From Mytilisepta virgata (Eukaryota > Mollusca > Bivalvia > Mytilida > Mytilidae), in assembly GCA_028015205.1 (NCBI GenBank), contig CM051521.1:102462513-102526512 (forward strand): a stretch of DNA of 64,000 nucleotides. The letters run 5' to 3'. The stretch's first letter is position 1; each line of letters begins with the position of its first letter. Made by a program: the position numbers and the translations under genes. Of this stretch, positions 50,038-63,884 are shown in pieces. The notes under the pieces were generated by a model. That model saw only the letters and a program-made list of their open reading frames with translations. It was not told the origin of the DNA and searched no databases.

Positions 50038-53000
50038 ATGCTCCGCGGGGCGCAGCTAGATACGACCGCAGATGTCGAACACTGAATAGTTGGGGCAATC
50101 AAGAACACAACATTCAAGTTTGATACAATACTGAATTTTGATGTTTAGTAAATATTTGACACAGCACAGGTATCTGACAGTGTGCAATTGAAGATTTCTT
50201 GAAATATTTGACACATAATATGTTTCTGACACAGAATAACTGAAATAAAAGAACTCAGAATTTATCATATGACTGGAATTTATATTCATTTCTTTGCTTC
50301 TGGTGCAATAAAATATGCTGTGGAGAACTACCCCTCCTAAAAATTAATTAATTTACCCTTTTTTTAGCTTTTGTGCAATACGCTATGAAGTTGCACATTT
50401 ACCCCCCTCCCAAAAAAACCCCATAAACCAATAAAGTTTATTGGAACCCCAAACCCTATTTCTGCTAAACAAAATTTGAAAATTTATTTTTAATTTATCA
50501 AATATGAAATAAGAAAAAAATTGCCCCCCTCCCCAAATTTCTAATTTACCCCACGCACCTAATACCCCCCCTGTCAAAACTCATTTGTTCCCCCCTTAAA
50601 TTTTGTTTTCTAATTCCCCCCTTTTATTTACACTTTTCAACCATAACAGCCCATTTAAATACACCATAACATATTAAAATAACAAATGACATCATAGTAA
50701 TGGATGGCAAATTTTAAATATACATAAATTAACAGCACCTTAGATGAGATAAACAAAAAAGCTTCATCGGCACTTTTTAAATTCACAAATTTCCAATGAG
50801 GTTCATTAACCTAAAGTTATTGGCAAATTTCCAATGGAATTTGTTAATAATAAATTTTTGATAACAGGGCACACATATCAATTTCTTGCTATTGCACAAT
50901 ACTGTGCAATTGAAGATTTCTTGAAATATTTGACACATAATAGGTTTATGCCACAGAATAACTGAAATAAAAGAACTCTGAATTTATCATATGACTTGCA
51001 TTTATATTCAATTTTTATACGACCGCAAAATTTTTGCGGTCGTATATTGGTATGACGTTGGCGTCGTCGTCGTCGTCGTCGTCGTCGTCCGTCGGAGTCT
51101 GTAGACATTTGGTTTTCGCACTATAAATGTAGTATAAGTTAATAGAAATCTACGAAATTTAACACAAGGTTTATGACCACAAAAGGAAGGTTGGGATTGT
51201 TTTTGGGAGTTTTGGTCCCAAAAGTTTAAGAATTAGGGGCCAAAAAAGGGTCCAATAAGCATTTTTCTTGGTTTTCGCACAATAAGTCTAGTATAAGTAA
51301 ATAGAAATCTATGAAATTTTAACACAAGGTTTATGATCATTTTTTGGAGTTTTGATCCCAACAGTTTAGGAATTAGGGGCTAAAAAAGGGCCCAAATAAG
51401 CATTTTTCTTGGTTTTTGCACAATAACTGTAGTATAAATAAATAGAAATCTATGATATTAGCTTGGTGGGCTAAGGAAGGTAATCCAAACACATTCCAAA
51501 CACATTTAAAGTAAAATATTGTGTATGATTCAATTATGTATAAAGAAATGTTGATTGTTTTTGGGGTGATTTATAGCTGTCAATTTATTTTTAGAACTTA
51601 CTATGAATTAATATTAATTTTAGCCATATGTCATTTTTTATTTTAAGACTTCAATGATGTATTTAAATGTTTAATTATGTTTGCAAACTTCATGATAATT
51701 TTGAATAGGGATTATGACATTATCTTGAGGGAAAGATTTTTTTTTTTGAAAAAGGGAAAGTGGGGGGGGGTCAAAATTTATGGGGTAAATATTAAATTGG
51801 CGGGGGGTGGGGAAAATTTTTTTCTCATTTCAGATTTGTACTTAGTTTTGTTATTATGGGCCCAGTTTTCAAGTTGGTTCAAATTGGGGTCCAAAATTAA
51901 AGATAAAAAAGGGGTAATTTTTTTTTTTTTGGGGGGGGGGGTGGGGCATTTATCCACAGCATATTGTATTGCACAAGAAGAAAAAAGTTGAATATAAATT
52001 CAAATCATATGACCAATTCTAAGTTTTTTGATTTCACTTATTCTGTGTCATAAACCTATTATGTATCAAATATTTCAATAAATTTTCAATTGCACAGTAT
52101 TGTGTAATAGCAAGAAATTGATATGTGTGACCTGTTATCAAAACTTTATTATTAACAAATTCAATTGGAAATTTGCCAATATCTTTAGTTTAATGAAGTT
52201 CGTTGGAAATTTGGAAATATAAAATTTGCTGATGAAGTTTTTTTGTTTATCTCATCTAAAATGCTTTTAAATTATGTATATTTAAAATTTACCATCCATG
52301 ACTATGATGTCATTTTCTATTTTAATAAATTATGGTGTATTTAAATGGGCTGTTATGGTTGCAAAGTATCAAACGAAAGGGGGGGTGGGGTTTGAAAAAA
52401 AATTTAGGGGGGTGGGTAAATGAGAAATTATGGAGGGGGCAATTTTTTTATCATTTCATATTTCATAAATTAAAAAGGAAATTTCAGATTTCTTTTAGGA
52501 AAAAAAGGGGGGGTTACAATAATTTATTACTTATAAATAAAAATAAAATAAAATTTACAATCATTCTAATTTACACCAACTTCCATTATTTACATTACAA
52601 TTAAAGAATAACTTCATTAACACCCAAAAAAAAATTCAATCCACATATATATATTGAATCAACTTACAATTCATAAATTTTAAAATTATATAATAATAAC
52701 ATACAAAAATTCTAACAATTACATATGATTTATAGCAAATATGACAACCAAATTATAAAAATATCTACATCATAAGACAGTGTGCAGAAAGAGAGATAAC
52801 TCTTTCATTTTAATATCACAAATTTAATATTTTTATCTGTCCAGTTTTATTATGGGCGATATTTTTCAGTTGGTCCAAATCTACAAAAAAGGGGTAATTT
52901 TTTTTTTTTTGGGGGGTGGGGGAATTCTAAACAGCATATTGTATTGCACAAGAAACAACAACTTCAATATAAATTAAAAACATATGACCAATTATAAATT

Positions 53001-56000
53001 CTTTCAATTCAATTATTCTGTGTCAGAAACATATTATGTGTCAAATTCTTCAATTGCACATTATTAGTTTAATGAACTTCATTGGAAATTTGCCAATATA
53101 AAATGTGCTGATGAAAGTTTTTTGTTTATCTCATCTATAATGCCATTTTCAATTGGTTATTTGGGATTTATATATAAAATCAAATAATACTGATATGGTT
53201 TGAATAGGTAAATTAAAAAATTTTAAGTTCTTACAACACATTAATTCTGTGTCAGAAACATATGCTGTGTCAAATATTTATTCACAATCCAAATTCAATG
53301 TTGTATCAAGCTTGAATGATGTGTCCATACTTGCCCCAACTGTTCAGGGTTCGACCTCTGCGGTCGTATCAAGCTGCGCCCAGCGGAGCATTTTATTTGC
53401 TTCTGGTGCAATACAATATGCTGTGGATAACTGCCCCCCCCCCCCCCAAAAAAAAAAATTAATTTACCCTTTTTTTAGCCTTTGTGCACTACGCTACGAA
53501 GTTGCACATTTCCCCCCTCCCAAAAAAAACAATAACCCAATAAAGTTTATTGTAACCCCAAACCCTATTTTTTCTAAACATTAATTCAAATTTTATTTTT
53601 AATTTATGAAATATGAAATGAGAAAAAAATTGCCCCCCCTCCCAAATTTCTCATTTACCCCACCAACATAATACCCCCCCCCCCTGCCAAAACTAATTTG
53701 GTCCCCCTAAATTTTATTTCCTAATTCCCCCCTTTTTATTTATACTTTGCAACCATAACAGCCCATTTAAATACACCATAACATATTAAAATAGCAAATG
53801 ACATCATAGTCATGGATGGCAAATTTTAAATATACATAAATTAAAAGCAGCTTAGATTTCGGACCCTTTTGGTCCCTAATTCCTAAGCTGTTGGTACCAA
53901 AACTAAATAAATCAATGACAACCTTCCTTTTGTGTTCATAAACCTTGTGTTTATATTTAATATATTTCTATTTAATTATACTACATTTATTTAAAAAAAA
54001 AAAACAAAATAAAATGGTTATTTAAGTCCTTTTTTAGCCAATAATTCCTAAACTGTAGGGATAAAACTCTAAAAAAAAACCCAACCTTACTTTTGTGGTC
54101 ATAAACATTGTCTTAAATTATCATAAATTTCTACTTATTTACACCCCCCCTTTTATACTTTGCAACCATAACAGCCAATTTAAATACACCATAACATATT
54201 AAAATAGAAGATGACATCATAGTCATGAATGATAAATTTTAAATATAAATAATTTAAAAGCAGTTTAGATGAGATAAACAAAAAAACCTTCATCAGCACA
54301 TTTTATATTGGCAAATTTCCAATGAAGTTCATTAAACTATAGTTATTGGCAAATTTACAATGGAATTTGTTACTAATAAATTTTTGATAATATGGCACCC
54401 ATATCAATTTCTTGCTATTGCACAATACTCTGCAATTGAAACTTTCTTCAAATATTTGACACATAATAGGTTTCTGACACAGAATAACTGAAATAAATAA
54501 CTTACAATTGGTAGTATGATTTGAATTTATATTCAGTTTTTTCCTTCTTGTGCAATACAATATGCTGTGGTGAATTGCCCCTACCCCCCAAAAAAAATAA
54601 TTTACCCCTTTTATAGTTTTAATTTTGAACCCCAATTTGTACAAACTTGAAAACTGGGCCCAAAATAAAAAAACTAAGTACATGTTTGGATTCAGCATAT
54701 CAAATAACCCCAAAAATTCAACTTTTTTACAATCAAACTAAGTTTAATTTTGGACCATTCGGACCTAAATGTAGAATAATTTGAAAACAGAACAAAAAAT
54801 CAAGAATCTAAATGCACGGTTTTATTCGCCATATCAAACAACCCCAATATTTCAACTTTCGATAAAATCAAACAAAGTTTGATTTTGGACCAACTTGAAA
54901 ACTGGGCCCATAACCCCCCCTTTTTTGGTAAAAAAAATTTGAAATTTTCTTCTTAATTTATGAAATATGAAATGAGAAAAAAATTACCCCGTCCCCAATT
55001 TCTAATTTACCCCCCCTAAATTTTGTTTTCAACCCCCACCCCCCCTCCCATTTCTTTATACTTTGCAACAATAACAGCCCATTTAAATACACAATAACAT
55101 ATTAAAATAGAAAATGACATCATAGTCATGGATGGCAAATTTTAAATATACATAATTTACAAGCATTTTAGATGAGATAAACAAAAAAGCTTCATCAGCA
55201 CATTTTATATTGACAAATTTCCAATGAAGTTCATTAAACTAGAGTTATTGGCAAATTTCCAATGGAATTTTTTAATAATAAAGTTTTGATAACAGGGCAC
55301 ACATATCAATTTCTTGCTATTGCCCAATACTGTGCAATTGAAAATTTCTTCAAATATTTGACACATAACAGGTTTCTGACACAGAATAACTGAAATAAAG
55401 AAATTAGAATTGGTCATATGGTTTGAATTTATATTCAATTTTTTGCTTCTTCTGCAATACAATATCCTGTGGAGAATTGCCCCCCCCCCAAAAAAAAAAA
55501 TAATTTACCCCTTTTTTAGCTTTAATTTTGGACCCCAATTTGTACCAACTTGAAAACTGGGCCCAAAATAAAAAAAAAACTAAGGTCATATGATTTGAAT
55601 TTATATTAAATTTTTTGCTTCTTCTGCAATACAATATCCTGTGGAGAATTGCCCCCCCCACCCAAAAAAAAAAATTAATTTACCCCTTTTTTAGCTTTAA
55701 TTTTTGACCCCAATTTGTACCAACTTCAAAACTGGGCCCAAAATAAAAAAACTAAGTACATGTTTAGATTCAGCATATCAAAGATCCCCAAGAATTCAAT
55801 TTTTGTTAAAATCAAACTAAGTTTAATTTTGGACCCTTTGGACCTTAATGTAGACCAATTTGAAAACGGGATCAAAAATTAATAATCTAAATGCACGGTT
55901 AGATTCGGCATATCAAAGAACCCCAATAGTTCAATTTTCGAAGAAATCAAACAAAGTTTAATTTTGGACCCCGATTTGGACCAACTTGAAAACTGGTCCC

Positions 56001-57053
56001 ATAATAAAAAAACTAAGTACATGTTTATATTCAGCATATCAAAGAACCCCAAGAATTGAATTTTTGTTAAAATCAAACTAAGTTTAATTTTGGACCCTTT
56101 GGACCTTAATGTAGACCAATTTGAAAACGGGACCAAAAATTAAAAATCTAAATGCACGGTTATATTCGGCATATCAAAGAACCCCAATAGTTCAATTTTC
56201 GATGACATCAAACAAAGTTTAATTTTGGACCCCGATTTGGACAAACTTGAAAACTAGGCCCAAAATAAAAAAAAAATAAGTACATGTTTATATTCAGCAT
56301 ATCAAAGAACCCCAAGAATTGAATTTTTGTTAAAATCAAACTAAGTTTAATTTTGGACCCTTTGGACCTTAATGTAGAAGAATTTGAAAACGGGACCAAA
56401 AATTAAGAATCTAAATGCACGGTTAGATTCGGCATATCAAAGAACCCCAATAGTTCAATTTTCGATGCAATCAAACAAAGTTTAATTTTGGACCCTTTTG
56501 GCCCCTAATTCCTAAAGTGTTGGGACCAAAACTCCAAAACTCAATCCCAACCTTCCTTTTGTGGTCATACACCTTGTGTTTAAATTTCATAGATTTCTAT
56601 TTACTTATACTAAAGTTATTGTGCAAACACCAAAAAGAATGCTTATTTGGGCCCTTTTTTTGCCCCTTATTCCTAAACTGTTGGGACCAAAACTCCCAAA
56701 ACCAATCCCAACCTTCCTTTTGTGGTCATAAACCTTGTGTTTAAATTTAATAGATTTCTATTTACTTATACTAGAGTTATTGTGCGAAAACCAAGAAAAA
56801 TGCTTATTATGCCCTTTTTTGGCCCCTGATTCTAAAACTGTTGGGACCAAAACTCCCAAAATCAATCCCAACCTTCCTTTTGTGATCATAAACGTTGTGT
56901 TTAAATTTCATAGATTTCTATTATCTTATACTAAAGTTATAGTGCGAAAACCAAATGTCTTCGGACGACGACGCAGACGACCACGACCACGACGACGACG
57001 ACGACGCCAACGTCATACCAATATACGACCGCAAAAATTTTGCGGTCGTATAA
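50038..57053 (-). mobile_element. Large palindrome-ended mussel repeat (outer copy)
   Basis: Starts at 57053 with the palindrome ATACGACCGC...GCGGTCGTAT and a (GAC)n run (56963-57007). It passes through tandem units of about 160 bp (TTGGGACCAAAACTCCCAAA, 56519-56900) and about 265 bp (ACATGTTTATATTCAGCATA, 55700-56480). It ends at 50038 with GCGGTCGTAT... / GCTCCGCGGGGCGCAGC. Internal segments with CCATTTAAATACACCATAAC recur at 50640, 53765, 54180 and 55080. G/C homopolymer runs are frequent. No gene is apparent; small frames here are repeat translations. Confidence 0.7.
51015..53394 (+). mobile_element. Palindrome-ended mussel repeat (inner copy, opposite orientation)
   Basis: Begins with ATACGACCGC...GCGGTCGTAT then GACGTTGGCGTCGTCGTC, and ends CTGCGGTCGTATCAAGCTGC...GCGGAGCATT. 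Outer-copy sequence resumes on the right at TTGCTTCTGGTGCAATACAA and stops on the left at TTTATATTCAATTTT, words that are contiguous at 54530-54560 and 55430-55460. It therefore inserted into the outer copy. Confidence 0.7.
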
Positions 57054-59065
57054 AAACCAACACATTTCTTACACCGAAAATCGACAAGAAAAACGTTATT
57101 TTCATTACCTTTTTCGACAAAAGATCAATATTTACAGGATTATATCGATGAGCCATTGAATTTTGAACAATTCAGACGACAATCTGTTGAGTAATTCACA
57201 AAATGAGACGAGATATTGCAAAAAAAAACCGTCCTCCTAAAAAAAAAATGAAAAATGGCCGCCATTTTTACCTCGTTGACAAATTCTATGATTAGATATT
57301 TTCCTACGCTGGGACTTCCGGTTACCCAACTGGAGTATATATGTTTTTATATGATTACGCATCGACCATTGTATAGCAACGTCGTTGGCGACGGCTATTG
57401 TTACGTCACTTCCTAGAGTGAAATATGACTTTCGATTTCACTGGGTGAATAATCGAATTTGATTTCACTCGGAAATCCCGATATTTCACCTCACTCAATG
57501 TAATAATTTTTAATATTTGTTTACAATATCCATCATACGACTGGTTATACAGGCTAGGTACTAGAGAAATAAAAAATGAAAAAAACTTCGGGTACAGCAC
57601 GGTTTTAAGAGGACACAATTTTCTAAACACAATTTCAACCCTGAATAAAAATCCTAATAGCAAATACTGGCAATATAATATTGAAAGAATAAGATAAAAG
57701 GGAAAATTTATAACACCAAAACCGAAAGACAAAAGCATTTCGTGAAAACTGCAAGACAAAGATAAAACATCACTAAAGTATAACTAAATATGCATTACCA
57801 ATGAGGAACCAGAGTGAGTTATCTTTTCCTAACCAATGTAGGTAAGGGAGATAATTAAAATCTCTCCCTTTTGTCCTGAGGCTAAAAGGGAGACAAATTT
57901 ATTATCTCCCTTACCTACATTGCTTAGGAAAAGATAACTCACTCTGGTTCCTCATTGTGATATGTACATGAACCAAAAACGCATTTATAGACAGATTATG
58001 TCCCTTAAATAATTTCTCATACTAATATTACCGAACGGAAAAATAACTATCCAAAATATCACGCCTGCTTATCTCTGTCATGCATAATAATTGATAATTT
58101 TGAATTTTAACATTATTCTGGTTTATTCTAAATTCCAAGAATGTGTGTATTTCCTTAGTGTGTTTGTTCAATTCGAGTTAATAACATACGATCATAGCTG
58201 TTCCGAACTTGTCATTCTTTTTCATCAACAGTACTCATCAGCGAGTGTTAATTCAGAACCAATGTTAGTTTAGACCCGGAAATTAAACTAGAACCATAGA
58301 TTACACATGCGTGATATCATTCGAATAGGCATATATATATCAACCCAAAAGAAGATGTAAACTGTCACTATAGTCGAATGAATATAGACGAGACCAACTA
58401 TCAGAATAAAATTACAGTGAAAACGATACAGTCATACAAGAGGGAGAAGTTGCCCATGTTGCAACTGCAATCACAAATTAAGAAACTGCATTAAAATAAT
58501 AATGATCATTCTCATTTTACATCCATTTCGGTTACTAGTATTCAAGGTATGACAATCAAGAACACTTGGAGGTTAAAATCTATATACGCCCACATTTTAC
58601 TGAAAGGAAGAAATTTAAGTAAATAATGGACCCCATGTAAGTTCGCGACAGTGTATATATATATACGTATTTAGCGAAATGTGCGGATATAATGTCATGA
58701 ATGTATAATGTCGTAATTGAAAATGCAAAGGAGTAAAATCTTTAAAAAAAAATCATGCACTTGATGAAGCGGAAAGTTATATAGAAAATATATAATAAAT
58801 TCGGTGAATTGGTAGAACTACCAGGAAGATGGTAACACTACTGTAAGTCATTGGGGTAAGCAGCTTCGCCATTGACATGTTTTTAAGACAAATGTGATTG
58901 AAACCTAAAGTTAATGAATTTTATAAGTTTTAAAAAAATCAGCTTTAAACAAGACGAAGGACAAGAAGCATTCTGAATACTAATTAGGGTATATACAAGC
59001 TCTTGCTGACGAAATCGTGAGTTGAGTTCAAGCCTGAAAAGATAATGGAAACTTACAAGTCATTT
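57054..59065. other. Non-coding region between the palindrome-ended repeat and the helicase relic
   Basis: Contains the hairpin at 57799-57957 and a shorter irregular inverted repeat at 57415-57500 (GTGAAATATGACTTTCGATT against its rough mirror). The rest shows no gene. If the helicase relic is a Helitron, its 3' terminus should be in 58600-59065, but I could not fix it. Confidence 0.4.
57799..57957. repeat. Long hairpin, 55-bp arms
   Basis: 57801-57855 (ATGAGGAACCAGAGTGAG...) is the reverse complement of 57901-57955 with one mismatch in 55. The inner loop has a further TCTCCCTTTTG / TAAAAGGGAGA pairing. It has the form of a small fold-back MITE. Confidence 0.85.
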
Positions 59066-61065
59066 ATTTTTCATTGGTTTGTTGTTGCTTATGTAGTTCT
59101 AGGATCGCATCTGCAGGTGGGGTGATACGTTTAGGGCACAATTTGGTAAGAGCAATATCCGACAGTGATTTGACACGTGACCAGTCCAACATATGCTATA
59201 CAAGATTTGAACATATTTGGTCCTAGATCAAATAAAAGTTTTGATAGTATCATTCCTTGTGCTGTATGAATTGTAACTGCCCATGATTGAATAAGTGGAA
59301 ACTGTTTTCTTGAAATATTTATTTCTTTATCAGTTGTGAAGTGTGTAGTAATTGGTTTTTATTGAAATCGGTTGATGTTGGTTCCAAGTCTTGAAAAATT
59401 GCTCTGAGAGGTTTTTTTGGTTCAATTTGGGTGTAAATGACTGCATTGTTCAATATAAAGCCAATCACTGTTCTATTAGCTCCATTAACTAAACCTTGTG
59501 GTGCCATTTTGTTTATTATTAACATGACACGCGATCCACGAATAAGTTTAAGCGTTTTTGTTAAGCCTCCACATTTTCTGTCACCATCTGGTACAAGTGA
59601 TGCTAGTGCCTTTGCAGAAAGTTGTCCATTTGAAATAATTGTATCAATACTGTGAATTATACATAGATTGTAGTAAGAATTACTTTTAACAGTTTGATCC
59701 AGAGCTTGTGTTCACGTGATTTTCGTGTTGGGTACAAGTGCAAAGCTGATAGCCATTCTGGACTTGACAAATCAACTGCAGTTCTTGACTGTAGTACTTG
59801 TATGGCGTCAGGAGACTTAATACCAAATCGCATTCTGTTAAGTAATGATGCATATTCATTGGTTTGTCTGAAGTTTGGTTTCAAAAACAAGCTTGAAATA
59901 GATCTCTCCATAGATGTATAGGATCAATGTTTGCTGTAAAAATGTAGATCCAAAAACGGTTAGGTTTCAGGAGATTACCAACGTTTTGAAGTTTGAATTA
60001 TTTGATGTATCCTTTATTTCTGTATATCTTTCATGAATGATTTCAAATAAGTTATAACTGACCGATAATCATGTGGTTATATGCCTAAAGTTGTCTCTCA
60101 GAGTTTGAAGTGTTGCAGATGATAAACTTCTGTAATTGTTTTTGAACATATTTTTCTCCTATTCTTGACGTGTTTAATCGGTGGGATAAAAATACATAAT
60201 ATTTTTAACCACTTCCCGGTGATTAAATTTCTACGTGGGAATTACCGCGTTTTTTTCTGCAGTTATTGGAACGATAAACTAGAGAAGTCCCGAAATGACG
60301 TTTACGTAAACAAACTACATAGCAACGACATTTTCTTGAGGTTTTTGTCGAAAATCATAGGAGAAACAGATTCTCCTTCAATTTACTCGTGAGTTATGGA
60401 ATTTCTCCACCCTCAATAGTTAAATTTTAGATTTTAACACGCTCGCAAAAGCTCGCGTGTTGAAATTCGAAAATTTAACTATCTCGGGTGGAGAAATTCC
60501 ATAACCCACTCGTACCTGAAGGAGAATATATAATATTTATCTACTGGTATAGATATTGCACTATGAATTGTACACCCGTGAATGTTTGATGCAGCTAATT
60601 CGATTGGTGCTAATAAAAGCACAGTAGAGTAGATGCGGGTTTATTAGAAATTTTGTTTATTTATTCATATACCATTTTTGTTTAGTATAACTTGCCCATT
60701 CCTGTCCCGCCTTTGATGAATAAATGAAGATGTTTGATGAAGGGTCTTGTAAAATTTGGGGACGGACATAGTGTTGAATAATTTTGTAATACATTCAATT
60801 GATCAACAATAAGCGATTGTAAGCTGTCATTAAACTGCGGATCGGTCATTGTTCTGTGTGGCAAGTTTATTACATGAATATTTTCAGTTGTGTCTGGATC
60901 AATATTACATGTGGGGATATCTGATGTAATACAAAACGAAGAAAGTTTATTGTTATTGTTGCTATCGGTTTGTGCATCATTTGAATTTGGTGTACTTGGA
61001 GCTATTGTGTTTGTTATGTTGTATAAACTGTCAAATAACTGTAATTGTTGAACTAAGTTATGCAA
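59066..61065 (-). pseudogene. PIF1-type helicase relic, probably Helitron-derived
   Basis: Minus-strand fragments in order: 61065-60682 ends with the Walker A-like LFIKGGTGMGKL; 59911-59657 has LKPNFRQTNEYASLLNRMR and LHLYPTRK; 59525-59319 has NGANRTVIGFILN; and a frame from about 59340 to 59066 has FPLIQSWAVTIHTAQGM and a YVGL...SLSDIAL ending. These are the late SF1B/PIF1 motifs, including the TIHTAQG block. PIF1 domains of this divergence in mollusc intergenic DNA are usually the helicase half of Helitrons; no Rep domain is visible here. The coding region is broken by frameshifts, a large gap and the MITE at 60151-60528. Confidence 0.65.
60151..60528 (-). mobile_element. MITE copy B, uninterrupted
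   Basis: Reverse-orientation relative of 7652-8232: TTCTCCTATTCTTGACGTG on the left, GGTGGAGAAATTCCATAAC and AAGGAGAAT on the right, with the same inner hairpin. It lies inside the helicase relic at 59066-61065, between the Walker A segment and the later motifs, so it helped to inactivate that gene or landed in it after death. Confidence 0.75.
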
Positions 61066-61299
61066 ATCAGTAGCAAAGAAGTCTATTAAATGTGGAGATT
61101 TTATTTAAAGTAATGGTTCTTTAAGACACAGTGCCTCAGTTGCAGAAGAATATGGTTTGATTATCTCAGCCTCGCTTCGCCATGGTAAATAGAGGAATAA
61201 GCTTTGGTAAGATTGGTTTCATGCGTTTATAGACATATCGGTGTGTGACGTAGAAAATTCTATCTACAACGTAAATGGATTTATTTTTTACCTTAAGAA

Positions 61300-61560
61300 G
61301 TGCCCTCGGGAAAACAGCCTCTTTGGGGTTGCCAAATCTGAATGTCTACCTCAAATGAGGGTCGTAATTGTTTTATTTTTTTCCACAGGAGCCAGACATA
61401 ATTTGACTCTCATGACTTTTAATGCAGACGAATTACGCAGTTGTATTCCTTGCGGGGGGAAATTGGGATGTTTGGAGGTGAACAATAGGGTTGTTTCCCG
61501 GTGAACAATTCCCGCAATGTTCAATTTTTGTAAAAACATTCAATTTATTTTTTAATAACA
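61300..61560 (+). mobile_element. Small fold-back element, copy B
   Basis: TTGCCAAATCTGAATGTCTA, AATGCAGACGAATTACGCAG and GGATGTTTGGAGGTGAACAA in the same order as copy A. The left hairpin arm is missing and the duplicated block occurs once. Confidence 0.6.
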
Positions 61561-63870
61561 TGACAGTTTTTATCCAATGAGAGTATTTTAGAATATTTAA
61601 AAAAAAATTATAGAAGATAGTTCAATTGAGCTCAAATGAATAGTGGTTTCTAATTCTACGGCAATTCCGATATATCATGGATTTCCACTACAGAAATGTT
61701 AGACAACAGAGGAGGCGTAAACTTAAAACTGTCAGATGTTTCCATAAAATTTTGTTAGTTGTCAAAAGCGATATCGCCCATATAATAAGGGAAGAAATTC
61801 CTTCCGAAAAATGTATAAATACATAAAAATAACGCGTATTTATTTGTTACGTCAGACATTTAAGGCCAGATTCACGGCCGCCATAATTTACAAAAATGAG
61901 TCTTATTTATCGATATTGCCTAAATGTAGACAAACAATCAATTTTTTTTCACTGTTCAAAATTTACTACCATATTTGCGTTTACCAAAAAAAAGAAATAG
62001 ATATGAAAATTATTAAAATTTTAAAATACGTTGGTGAAGGACCACCCCTGGTAAGCTGAGTTCCCGATAATTGTCTAGGCCGGTTGGAGTTTGCGTTAAA
62101 ATGGTTTAGTCCGATTACCAAAATGCACCGGACCAAAAAATGCAATGATTAGAATTAGGATCGGACTAAACAATTTAATTCGAACTCTGTACTTGACCAA
62201 ACAGTTTTACGCGAACTCGGATAATGTTTAGATACAGGTAGCCGTTCAACCGGGTTAAGTGGAAGAAACTGAATTCAGCTTACCAGGGATGAGGACTACG
62301 AATTCTACTGAACTTTATTTCATATCTTAAGAGACTTCCCTGGAGAACCCGGTAACATGTACGCAAGCGGAAAGTTTTCGTAATTATGCGATGATGTCCA
62401 ATTTTTTTTACAGAGTGGGGCGGGGCACGGAACACTAGTTGTTCTTCGATTCGCTCTTCCCATCGATCATTTTTTCTTTCTTCCTTTCCTTCTTTTTTAT
62501 ATCTTTGAGTGACGTCACAATTAACGAAATGATGTCATTATTTCGTCATTTTCTCCATTGCGCTTCCAAAATGTCTGACTTTTCCGATGGTTCCGAATTT
62601 TCGATATCGAAAGTGAAACCTATTCAGATGTTGATCTAGATCAAGAGATCAATGACCATTTGCAACTATTTCGGTCATCATTAATTAGGTAACTCCGTTT
62701 AGACTTATCAACTGGTTACCCAATTATTGTGTAATGGTCCCGTTCATGCCGGGCATTTATCATACTTCGATAACTCTGTATTGATTATAGCACGTAATCC
62801 TCGTCTTCAATTGAAAAAACTTTTCATATGAAATATGTAGTAACATTTCACATGGATTATAATTCCAATGTATGAAATTGTAACAATAATTAATAATATG
62901 AAATTTATCACCAATTTATATAAACTGGCACAAGTACATAATTACACGTGATAAACATGATAAAGGGTTACGGTGCAAGTTTTTTCTTCTTCATTTTTTT
63001 AAGCCACAAAAAAGCGATTTTTTTTTGGTAAAATTTATTTGAGTTCTATCTGAAGTAAATTTACATGTAAAGAAATTTGTTCTCCGCTAATTAACATGCT
63101 GTGTGTTTCAGGTAATTATAACTAATTAACGATTTGACATGTATATTGTACCTTGACTGTCCGGGTGTTTATTGTTCCAACCCTTAATTAAGGTACACAG
63201 GTATACAGGTAAACCGTTTGCTGACCAAAAAGAGCGTGATTTCATTTTCAACGCTACATTTTTGTTGATAATTAATACAGCATATTAATAAAGGTGTGTG
63301 TGTTTTGTGTGGCACAAAAAATGCAGAGACGAAATATAATTTCAAATGTCAGATAAGTAACATTTTAATTTAAATTAAAAATTTATCTTTTTTGGTATTT
63401 ATATATTGTAAACATTCGACATATTATATAATTAATTTTATTTACTTGTATGAACGATATTTACTTTGTTATGAAAAGGTTGGAGCTGATTGGGATGGGC
63501 GCCATCTTGAATAATTTCACAACAATAGTAAAAAATAACACATTTCAACCTTAATTGGAAGCAAGAAAAATGGGACCCGAATGATGATATTCTATCATAT
63601 ATTAACTTTATTTTGTGGGGTTGGGTGGTATTAAATATCAAGAGCAAATCATCGAAATTATTTTTTGAAAATGAGTCCTTATACAAAATTCACATCATTG
63701 TTATATGTATTGATTAGGCGTTAAACACGAAAAATTCAAATGAAATTGGAAGCAAAAATTGTATGCCCTTGACTGATTTAAAGTACATATCGAAAACGAC
63801 CAAATTATACAATGAGGGGTTGGATGGTGTCAAACAAATAAGTTATGGGCATTTAATTAAAAATTCCCAT
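61561..63870. other. Non-coding right end
   Basis: Only the short TIR element at 62044-62296 is recognised. The frame at 63438-63686 has no motif. Confidence 0.4.
62044..62296. mobile_element. Short terminal-inverted-repeat element
   Basis: CCCTGGTAAGCTGAGTTC at 62046-62063 is mirrored by GAATTCAGCTTACCAGGG ending near 62287. About 250 bp, no ORF. Confidence 0.6.
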
Positions 63871-63884
63871 TGGATTGTATCAGG

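Noticed and set aside
55204..56400. Several minus-strand frames of similar sequence
   Set aside because: Translations of the tandem 265-bp and larger units in the palindrome-ended repeat.
61811..62059. 82-codon frame with a basic C-terminus
   Set aside because: AT-rich chance frame that ends in the left repeat of the short TIR element.
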